Assembly: GCA_045594245.1 (NCBI GenBank)
Contig: JAZNYG010000041.1
Location: 1 to 7,487, forward strand
DNA length: 7,487 nt
Source: UBA1189 sp045594245
GTDB taxonomy: Bacteria > Bacteroidota > Bacteroidia > Bacteroidales > Bacteroidaceae
Direction: 5' to 3'
The position numbers and the translations under genes are program-made. The notes under the pieces are model-generated. The model was not told the DNA's origin. It was given only the letters and a program-made list of their open reading frames with translations, and did no database searches. Below are positions 1 through 5,383 of the stretch, piece by piece (position 1 is the first letter of the stretch; every line of letters starts with the position of its first letter).

Positions 1-88
1 AGAACAGGATACTGAAGATCAAGTCAGGGAGTGACGAGGTATTCAGTTCAGGAACTTCCTTGCTTCCACCTTTATTAAATTTTCCCAT
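1..88 (-). CDS. exbD: ExbD-family biopolymer transport protein, second copy (partial, N-terminus only)
   Basis: Only the first 29 residues are in the window; the gene continues beyond base 1. The visible part has a short basic cytoplasmic segment (MGKFNKGGSKE), then the motif SSLPDLIFSILF, which begins a membrane helix. The Asp at residue 22 aligns with the conserved intramembrane Asp of ExbD/TolR (Asp25 in E. coli ExbD), the residue linked to proton flow. The family role is to form, with ExbB, an inner-membrane motor that passes proton-motive force to TonB-type partners. The start lies two bases past the stop of the upstream exbD, so the two are almost certainly co-transcribed and perhaps translationally coupled. 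A GGAGGA motif sits eight bases before the ATG. The N-terminus differs clearly from the first ExbD, so this is a diverged paralogue and not a recent duplicate. The family call rests on a short segment plus context. Confidence 0.85.
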   Translation of the reverse strand, partial: MGKFNKGGSKEVPELNTSSLPDLIFSILF

Positions 89-90
89 GA

Positions 91-711
91 TTAGTTTCCT
101 CCATACTTTTTGGGTTCAGCCTCTGAAATCTTCATCGGATAAACACCTGTTACAGCTAAACGCTCATCTTCTGTCAAATCGCGGAAGAACTTACCGAACT
201 TCGCACGTGCGAACTCATCACGCAATTCATTGTATGCCGCCATCAGCTCATTCTGAATCTGGAAGTATACGTCATACTTTGTACTGCGGTCGGTTTGCAC
301 TGAGATGATATGATTCTTTGTCACCGGATAAGCACCGAGAAGTGGCAGAGGGGGATCAGCAGGGTGGAACTCAGGCATGTTCTCCTTATTTTCGGGATTG
401 GCAATAAACTCTTTAGCAATCTCACGCAAATCAGAAGGCTGAACATCCATTCTTGTTACACGCTTTGCTTCATCACCATAGTAGTACATAATCTCGTTGT
501 TCATATTCACTGATACAACCAGAACATTTCTACCCTTCACCTTAACATCCTCTTCTTGCTGATTTGGATCTGGCGGCTGGGGCAAACGACGTACCAAACC
601 GGTATCCGTATCCATTGATGTTGTAATCAAGAAGAAGATCAACAGGATGAACGAGATGTCGGCCAGTGAGCTACCATTCAATCCAGGAACTTTTCTTTTC
701 TTCTTTGCCAT
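91..711 (-). CDS. exbD: ExbD-family biopolymer transport protein, first copy (206 aa)
   Basis: This is an ExbD/TolR-family subunit, expected to be a single-span inner-membrane protein that works with ExbB to convert proton-motive force into work on a periplasmic partner. A lysine-rich cytoplasmic start (MAKKKRKVPGLNG) precedes one membrane helix at about residues 17-33, which carries the conserved Asp18 in LADISFILLIFFLITT. The rest is periplasmic. It has the expected core strands near residues 63-79 (VLVVSVNMNNEIMYYYG) and 134-168 (HIISVQTDRSTKYDVY and the following helix). At 206 residues it is longer than E. coli ExbD (141). The extra length is a Pro-rich insertion near residues 105-130 and a charged tail after about 169. 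The start has an AGGAG motif nine bases upstream. It follows the four-helix gene after a 26-base gap and precedes a second exbD by two bases. It could belong to a TolR-like rather than a TonB-linked system; the sequence does not decide this. Confidence 0.92.
   Translation of the reverse strand: MAKKKRKVPGLNGSSLADISFILLIFFLITTSMDTDTGLVRRLPQPPDPNQQEEDVKVKGRNVLVVSVNMNNEIMYYYGDEAKRVTRMDVQPSDLREIAKEFIANPENKENMPEFHPADPPLPLLGAYPVTKNHIISVQTDRSTKYDVYFQIQNELMAAYNELRDEFARAKFGKFFRDLTEDERLAVTGVYPMKISEAEPKKYGGN
97..102 (-). promoter_or_regulatory. Shine-Dalgarno-like GGAGGA before the second exbD
   Basis: On the minus strand GGAGGA lies eight bases before the ATG at 88, an ideal Shine-Dalgarno spacing. 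It also encodes two Gly codons near the end of the upstream exbD (KKYGGN), so it could simply be coding sequence. Bacteroidetes mostly initiate without such motifs, so use of the site is uncertain. Confidence 0.4.
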
Positions 712-720
712 AATTAAAAT

Positions 721-725
721 CTCCT
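721..725 (-). promoter_or_regulatory. Shine-Dalgarno-like AGGAG before the first exbD
   Basis: On the minus strand AGGAG lies nine bases before the ATG at 711, in non-coding spacer. Unlike the motif before the second exbD, no protein-coding constraint explains it. The other complete genes in the window have no comparable purine-rich motif before their starts. Confidence 0.45.
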
Positions 726-737
726 ATAAATTATGAC

Positions 738-1208
738 TTACTTCTTGAAAATTCCTGTCAAGCTTGCTATCAATGCGATTGCAGTTACAACGAGCAATAC
801 ATAAATTGTATAAATGATAGCATCTGTTGCTTGCAACCAGAAAGCATCTTCATAAAGACCTGTACCAGTCATGATAGGCGACTTGCTGCCTACGAACCAT
901 GAGATTACCAGAACAGGAAGGAACAACCACAAGCCAACCTTAGCTAAAATCTTGCCAAACTTCGGCATGTTTGATTCAATCTTACCACCCTTTGCAGTAA
1001 CAGCACCAGCAATTGTACATACGGCACAGATAGCAACCAGTGCATACATCCAATACATAAGCAGGTCTGTAAACTGAGGTGACTTATAGTAGCCACTAGG
1101 CAGTGACTCCATATTTCCAAATCCAACGCAGAAGAACAATACCAATACCACTGCAGAGAGTGCTATCAGCACGTAATATACGATGGACGCTATTTTACTC
1201 GCTTTCAT
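738..1208 (-). CDS. Uncharacterised four-helix membrane protein in the Exb operon (156 aa)
   Basis: I do not recognise this family. The protein is mostly hydrophobic, with four likely membrane helices at about residues 6-30, 49-71, 88-107 and 126-152. A loop rich in Gly, Ser, Pro and Tyr lies between helices 1 and 2 (about 31-48), and a short basic loop lies between 2 and 3 (KGGKIESNMPKFGK). The first residues (MKASK) and the last (FKK) are basic, which with the basic 2-3 loop predicts both ends in the cytoplasm by the positive-inside rule. There is no obvious cleavable signal peptide, catalytic motif or metal site. It sits between exbB (24-base gap) and exbD (26-base gap) on the same strand, so it is probably co-transcribed and may be an accessory subunit or assembly factor of that complex. 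That role is inferred from position only. The ATG at 1208 is the natural start because the coding frame and helix 1 begin directly after it. Confidence 0.85.
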   Translation of the reverse strand: MKASKIASIVYYVLIALSAVVLVLFFCVGFGNMESLPSGYYKSPQFTDLLMYWMYALVAICAVCTIAGAVTAKGGKIESNMPKFGKILAKVGLWLFLPVLVISWFVGSKSPIMTGTGLYEDAFWLQATDAIIYTIYVLLVVTAIALIASLTGIFKK

Positions 1209-1232
1209 TGTTATTCTCAGTTAACGTGTTTA

Positions 1233-2051
1233 TTACTTCTTCAAGTTATACTTCATGATCAAATCCAAGAGTGTGATAGAAGAGTCTTCCATATCTGTGG
1301 TAAGAGCCTCAATCTTAGAAAGGATGAAGTTGTAGAAAATCTGAAGTACAAGAGCAACAATAATACCAAAGATAGTAGTAATCAAGGCCACCTTCATACC
1401 ACCAGCAACAACGGTCGGGCTAATGTCACCAGCCTTCTGGATATCGTCGAATGCCATAACCATACCGATTACAGTACCCAAGAATCCGAGTGAAGGAGCC
1501 ATCGCGATGAAGAGAGTTACCCATGAGCAGTTCTTCTCAAGAGCAGCAGACTGAACGCCACCGTAAGAAACCACTGAACGCTCAACAACATCGATACCCT
1601 CATCAATGCGCAACAGACCCTGATAGCAGATAGAAGCTACAGGACCGCGAGTGTTGCGGCAGATATCCTTAGCGCCCTCAACATCACCCTTAGCCAAAGC
1701 AGCCTCGATAGCAGCCATGAGCTTCTTGGTGTTCACCTCAGCAAGGCTCAAGTAGATGATACGCTCGATACAGAAAGCCAAACCAAGAACCAATGCGATA
1801 GCAACCAATGACATGAAGCTTGCATCACCCTCGATAAACTTTGTCTTAAGAGCCTTATGCATACCACCAGTCTCTTCCTCAACGGCAGCCACAGGAGCTT
1901 CTACTGCGGGTTCCTCTACTGCAGCTGAATCAACGGCTGCTGAATCTACTGTCTCTGTTTGTGGAGCTGCTGCATCTTGAGCAACCACAGTCTGTGTCAA
2001 TCCTACTGAAAGGATTCCGAACATTGCAACTACTGCAAAAAACTTTTTCAT
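1233..2051 (-). CDS. exbB: ExbB/TolQ/MotA-family proton channel protein with exported N-terminal extension (272 aa)
   Basis: This is the channel-forming subunit of an ExbB-ExbD type inner-membrane motor. The first ~24 residues look like a signal peptide (KK, hydrophobic core, then VVAQ). About 40 residues rich in Ala, Val, Glu and Pro follow, including tandem pentads of the VDSAA type (residues 35-54). The ExbB core has membrane helices at about 79-103, 177-200 and 220-245. The second helix holds the family signature APSLGFLGTVIGMVMAF (residues 185-201). Thr193 and Thr225/226 lie where E. coli ExbB has its channel-facing Thr148 and Thr181. The cytoplasmic loop at about 104-176 and a C-terminal helix complete the fold. 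The protein is longer than E. coli ExbB (244) because of the exported start. It is the first protein gene of the minus-strand cluster, 59 bases after the tRNA-Ser, with no clear promoter or terminator between them. No Shine-Dalgarno motif precedes the ATG. Confidence 0.93.
   Translation of the reverse strand: MKKFFAVVAMFGILSVGLTQTVVAQDAAAPQTETVDSAAVDSAAVEEPAVEAPVAAVEEETGGMHKALKTKFIEGDASFMSLVAIALVLGLAFCIERIIYLSLAEVNTKKLMAAIEAALAKGDVEGAKDICRNTRGPVASICYQGLLRIDEGIDVVERSVVSYGGVQSAALEKNCSWVTLFIAMAPSLGFLGTVIGMVMAFDDIQKAGDISPTVVAGGMKVALITTIFGIIVALVLQIFYNFILSKIEALTTDMEDSSITLLDLIMKYNLKK
1890..1949 (-). repeat. Four 15-base units encoding degenerate V-x-x-x-x pentads in ExbB
   Basis: Read on the minus strand, the units encode VDSAA, VDSAA, VEEPA and VEAPV (residues 35-54). 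The first two are identical in protein but differ at several third-codon positions, so they are not a very recent slippage product. The segment lies just after the predicted signal peptide and should be exposed in the periplasm. Confidence 0.7.
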
Positions 2052-2110
2052 TGTGTGTTACGTTTTAATTAATAATGTTATAATTATACTAAATTCATTT
2101 ATCTCACATG

Positions 2111-2198
2111 CGGAAAGAAGGGGATTCGAACCCCTGATACGCTTTTGACGTATACACGCTTTCCAGGCGTGCCTCTTCAACCACTCGAGCACCTTTCC
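2111..2198 (-). tRNA. tRNA-Ser, anticodon GGA
   Basis: The minus strand folds as a class II tRNA of 88 bases. The acceptor strand GGAAAGG (2198-2192) pairs with TCTTTCC (2118-2112), with one G-T wobble, and G at 2111 is the discriminator base. The anticodon stem CACGC/GCGTG encloses loop CTGGAAA, with anticodon GGA at 2164-2162, which reads UCC and UCU serine codons. A long variable arm (stem ATACG/CGTAT) is typical of tRNA-Ser, and the T arm is AGGGG-TTCGAAT-CCCCT. The 3' CCA is not encoded, so it must be added after transcription. The gene is upstream of and co-oriented with exbB. No obvious terminator separates them, so read-through into the exb genes is possible. Confidence 0.97.
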
Positions 2199-2227
2199 AA
2201 TAGCATCTTTCTAGGATGCTTTCTTGG
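2197..2227 (-). repeat. Inverted repeat in the tRNA-Ser 5' leader
   Basis: On the minus strand AGCATC (2220-2215) pairs with GATGCT (2207-2202) around a 7-base loop. A flanking CCAA (2227-2224) can pair with TTGG (2200-2197) across a small asymmetric bulge. The last two bases of that outer arm are the first two of the tRNA, so the leader hairpin could compete with the acceptor stem or position RNase P. No U-tract follows, so it is not a terminator. Confidence 0.55.
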
Positions 2228-2279
2228 AAAACGGGTGCAAATTACGAATATTTTCTCTATTTCGCACCATTTTCGGCTA

Positions 2280-2287
2280 CAAAAGTA
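2280..2287 (-). promoter_or_regulatory. Probable Bacteroidetes-type -7 element for tRNA-Ser (and perhaps exb)
   Basis: The minus strand reads TACTTTTG, an exact match to the Bacteroidetes sigma-ABfr -7 consensus TAnnTTTG. At the expected -33 position only an imperfect TTG-like triplet (ATG) is seen, next to a T-run. Initiation here would leave a leader of about 70-75 bases before the tRNA. A weaker alternative, TAATTTG at 2244-2238, lies closer to the tRNA. Confidence 0.5.
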
Positions 2288-2435
2288 TTGATTTTTTTTC
2301 TTGCAGCCATAAAAAACATGATTATTCTTCAAAAAAAGTTACTTTTTATACATTTTGTATTACACTAGCACAGCTATAGCCCCATTTTTATCACAAAAAA
2401 ATGGCAGTATCGTAGGAGAATTCAATCCAAAAACA

Positions 2436-2443
2436 TACCTTTG
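2436..2443 (+). promoter_or_regulatory. Probable Bacteroidetes-type -7 element for the sppA operon
   Basis: TACCTTTG exactly matches the Bacteroidetes -7 consensus TAnnTTTG and ends 38 bases before the sppA ATG. That would give a 5' leader of roughly 30 bases. No clear TTG is found about 20 bases upstream, so the -33 half is weak. The surrounding spacer is AT-rich and holds no other exact match on this strand. Confidence 0.55.
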
Positions 2444-2481
2444 TAACGGTATTCACTAGAAGCATATTATAAATAGGTATT

Positions 2482-4257
2482 ATGAAAGATTTTCTAAAGT
2501 ACACATTGGCCACCATTGTAGGTCTGATTGCATGCACGATTATTGTAACAATTCTCAGTATTGTGTCCCTCGTTGGAATTGCAGCTTCATCCAACACAAC
2601 AACTACCGTTGACGAAAACAGCATCTTCAAACTGGAGCTGAAGGGGGAAGTGACAGAACGTATGGTAGACAATCCATTTGCCGCACTCATGTCGGAGGAG
2701 CAAACTGCACTTGGCCTTAACGATGTGTTGGGCAGCATCCGGAAAGCAGCAGAGAACGAATATATAAAAGGTATCTATCTGGAGGCAGGAGGTATCATGG
2801 CTGATCCTGCCAGCATAGAAGAGATACGTAATGAGCTCATGAGATTCAAGCAAACCGGTAAGTTTATCGTTGCTTATGGCGACAACTACACGGAGTCTGA
2901 CTACTATATCTGTAGCGTGGCCGACAAGGTGATCCTTAACCCACAAGGTATGGTTGATTGGCATGGTCTGGTTTCACAGACTATATACTTCAAGGACCTG
3001 CTCGCCCAACTGGGCGTAGAGATGGAGGTATTCAAGGTGGGCACCTACAAATCGGCCGTTGAGCCTTATACCTCGATGGAGATGAGCGACGAAAACCGCG
3101 AGCAGATTACCGCCTACATCACCTCTATTTGGAACAACATGGTGGAGGGGGTATCACTATCACGCGGTATCAGCGCCAAGCAACTCAATGAGTATGCCGA
3201 CCGCTACATCGCATTTGAGGGTGCAGAGGCTAGCCTTACGGCAGGACTTGTCGACACCTTATTATATATGGACGGCACCAAGGCGTATCTCAAGGAGAAA
3301 ATGGAGATTGAAGACAAAGAACGCCTACCCATATTGTCGCTCAAAGACGTTAAGAACATCCAAAAGAATGTTCCCCTTGACAAAAGCGGAAATATCATTG
3401 CCATGTACTATGCCGAAGGACAAATTGTGGACGTACCGTCAACAGGTATGACGACTGCACCTGAAATCGTAGGGAATAAAGTATGTATGGACCTTCGCAA
3501 GCTACGTGATGACGAGACGGTAAAGGCTGTTATCCTTCGTGTAAACTCACCTGGTGGAAGTGCCTTTGCCTCAGAACAAATATGGAACGAAGTAGTCAAA
3601 CTAAAGGAGAAAAAGCCTGTCATCGTATCTATGGGTGGTTATGCAGCTTCGGGTGGCTATTACATCTCCTGTGCAGCAGATACCATCATCGCACAACCTA
3701 ACACTATCACTGGTTCTATCGGTATCTTCGGTATGTTCCCCAACCCTCACAAGCTAATCACAGACAAGCTGAAACTGAATGTCGAAACAGTAAAGACCAA
3801 CAAACTTGCCGACTTTGGCAGCATGAGCCGCCCCTTCAACGCCGACGAGCGTGCTATTATGCAGCGTTATATCAACCAAGGATATGCCACCTTCGTTAAG
3901 CGCTGTGCCGATGGTCGCGGCATGAGCACCTCAGATATTGAAGCTGTAGCACAAGGCCGCGTATGGACTGGCGAGATGGCTATGGGACTGGGATTGGTTG
4001 ATGTTTTGGGCGATATAGAGACTGCCAAGGAAATTGCAGCCCAAAAAGCGGGAATAGACAGCTACACCCTCATCAGTTATCCTGAGGAGAAGGGCGCTTT
4101 CGCTATGTTTATGGACCAAACCAAAGAGAGCTACATCGAAACACGTATAGGAAAGGTTGCAGGACAATTCAAAGACGAACTCAACCTAATCTATAACCTG
4201 GAGAATATGAGCAATCTACAAGCTCGCATGCCTTATAACATTCACTTAATAAACTAA
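2482..4257 (+). CDS. sppA: Signal peptide peptidase SppA, 67K type (591 aa)
   Basis: This is a membrane-anchored serine protease of family S49 that cleaves remnant signal peptides and other short membrane-released peptides on the periplasmic side of the inner membrane. One N-terminal membrane helix lies at about residues 8-34, followed by two tandem SppA-type domains. The catalytic dyad is visible: Lys190 in VGTYKSAVEPY in the first half, and Ser390 in MGGYAASGGYYIS in the second. The 200-residue spacing equals that of Lys209 and Ser409 in E. coli SppA, which identifies the long 67K form and not the short 36K form. The motifs RVNSPGGSAFASE (353-365) and TGSIGIFG (410-417) are also conserved. 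Length is near the E. coli protein (618). The ATG directly precedes a typical anchor sequence (MKDFLKYTLATIVG), and no Shine-Dalgarno motif is present. It is first in a plus-strand operon, with lpxK four bases downstream. Confidence 0.97.
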   Translation: MKDFLKYTLATIVGLIACTIIVTILSIVSLVGIAASSNTTTTVDENSIFKLELKGEVTERMVDNPFAALMSEEQTALGLNDVLGSIRKAAENEYIKGIYLEAGGIMADPASIEEIRNELMRFKQTGKFIVAYGDNYTESDYYICSVADKVILNPQGMVDWHGLVSQTIYFKDLLAQLGVEMEVFKVGTYKSAVEPYTSMEMSDENREQITAYITSIWNNMVEGVSLSRGISAKQLNEYADRYIAFEGAEASLTAGLVDTLLYMDGTKAYLKEKMEIEDKERLPILSLKDVKNIQKNVPLDKSGNIIAMYYAEGQIVDVPSTGMTTAPEIVGNKVCMDLRKLRDDETVKAVILRVNSPGGSAFASEQIWNEVVKLKEKKPVIVSMGGYAASGGYYISCAADTIIAQPNTITGSIGIFGMFPNPHKLITDKLKLNVETVKTNKLADFGSMSRPFNADERAIMQRYINQGYATFVKRCADGRGMSTSDIEAVAQGRVWTGEMAMGLGLVDVLGDIETAKEIAAQKAGIDSYTLISYPEEKGAFAMFMDQTKESYIETRIGKVAGQFKDELNLIYNLENMSNLQARMPYNIHLIN

Positions 4258-4261
4258 TATT

Positions 4262-5383
4262 ATGAGTGAAGGCCCCCTCAAGAGACATTGGATTCTTACT
4301 CCTGCTACTTTTTTATATGGAATTGTAGTAGGAATAAGGAACAAACTCTTCGATTGGAAGTTTCTTTCTTCCGAAGAGTTTGACATACCCATTATCTCTG
4401 TGGGGAACCTCACCGTAGGAGGCACGGGAAAAACTCCTCATACCGAGTACCTTATCGAGTTATTAAGGGAAAAGCATAAGGTAGCACTGCTAAGTCGTGG
4501 CTACAAACGAAAGACATCTGGCTACCGCTTAGCGACACCCAATAGCACCTCGAATGAAATAGGTGATGAACCATACCAGATCAAGCAGAAATATCCCGAC
4601 ATACACGTTGCCGTAGATGGCAACCGCCGAAGAGGAATACACCATCTGTGCGACAACAATGTTTCGAAAGACTCCGAAGTCATATTCCTCGATGATGCAT
4701 TCCAACATCGGTATGTAACACCTGGCATCAACATCGTTTTGATAGACTACAACCGTCCTATCTATGAAGACGCGCTCATGCCTACTGGAATGCTACGCGA
4801 GCCCGCTTCAAGTATCCATCGAGCGCATATAGTCATAGTCACCAAATGTCCGAACGACATCAAGCCTATTGATTTTCGTATCGCGGCCAAGAATCTAGAG
4901 CTACGACCGTATCAACGGCTCTATTTCACCACATTCGTATATGGTGAACTAAAAGCCTTCGCAGAAAACAATAAAAGCAAGCCACTATCAACAATAACAA
5001 CAGACACACACATCTTACTCGTTACCGGCATTGCATCACCAGCACCTTTGGTAGAAAAACTACACGAGTATACCAGCCATATCACCCACTTGGAGTATGG
5101 AGATCATCATCAATTTACCCATTCTGAACTTTTGACCATCAAAAAAAAGTTTGACAGCATCGACACCTCCCCTAAGCTGATTATTACAACAGAGAAGGAT
5201 GCTGCTCGACTTGCCGTATACGAACTTGACGAATCCCTTAGGGACAATCTCTATATACTACCCATCAAAGTGGAATTCTTGCAAGACCAAAAAGAATCGT
5301 TCAATAAATTCATCATCGACTATGTTAACAAAAATTCAAGAAACCGCATCATTCATCAGAGAACGAATGCACACAAGCCCTGA
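4262..5383 (+). CDS. lpxK: Tetraacyldisaccharide 4'-kinase LpxK (373 aa)
   Basis: LpxK phosphorylates the 4' position of the tetraacyldisaccharide-1-phosphate precursor with ATP to make lipid IVA in the Raetz pathway, at the cytoplasmic face of the inner membrane. An N-terminal hydrophobic/amphipathic region (about residues 10-30) fits its peripheral membrane binding. The Walker A loop is GGTGKT (53-58) inside ISVGNLTVGGTGKTPHTEYL. Other family motifs are LLSRGYKR (76-83), GDEP (101-104) and FLDDAFQHR (142-150), with the Asp pair at 144-145. The C-terminal half contains the ITTEKDAARL motif (about 298-307). Length is typical of Bacteroidetes LpxK. It starts four bases after sppA without a Shine-Dalgarno motif, so coupling to sppA translation is plausible. 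Its last 62 bases overlap the start of punA in another frame. Presence of this gene implies a lipid A-bearing outer membrane. Confidence 0.97.
   Translation: MSEGPLKRHWILTPATFLYGIVVGIRNKLFDWKFLSSEEFDIPIISVGNLTVGGTGKTPHTEYLIELLREKHKVALLSRGYKRKTSGYRLATPNSTSNEIGDEPYQIKQKYPDIHVAVDGNRRRGIHHLCDNNVSKDSEVIFLDDAFQHRYVTPGINIVLIDYNRPIYEDALMPTGMLREPASSIHRAHIVIVTKCPNDIKPIDFRIAAKNLELRPYQRLYFTTFVYGELKAFAENNKSKPLSTITTDTHILLVTGIASPAPLVEKLHEYTSHITHLEYGDHHQFTHSELLTIKKKFDSIDTSPKLIITTEKDAARLAVYELDESLRDNLYILPIKVEFLQDQKESFNKFIIDYVNKNSRNRIIHQRTNAHKP

Noticed and set aside
60..308. Plus-strand open frame of 82 codons antisense to the exbD genes
   Set aside because: Runs opposite to both exbD genes and has no signal, membrane or domain pattern of its own.
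2238..2244. TAATTTG as the tRNA-Ser -7 element
   Set aside because: It is one base short of the TAnnTTTG spacing, whereas an exact match exists at 2280-2287; kept only as a weaker alternative.
2391..2738. Minus-strand open frame of 115 codons across the sppA start and promoter
   Set aside because: It overlaps the sppA anchor region antisense and includes the likely promoter; no protein family features.
2587..2964. Minus-strand open frame of 125 codons inside sppA
   Set aside because: It is antisense to well-conserved SppA coding sequence, has no recognisable domain and looks like a shadow of codon bias.
5199..5321. In-frame open stretch upstream of punA giving a longer PNP
   Set aside because: The added 41 residues have no match to the PNP N-terminus and lie wholly inside lpxK coding sequence; the family's first helix begins at the ATG at 5322.
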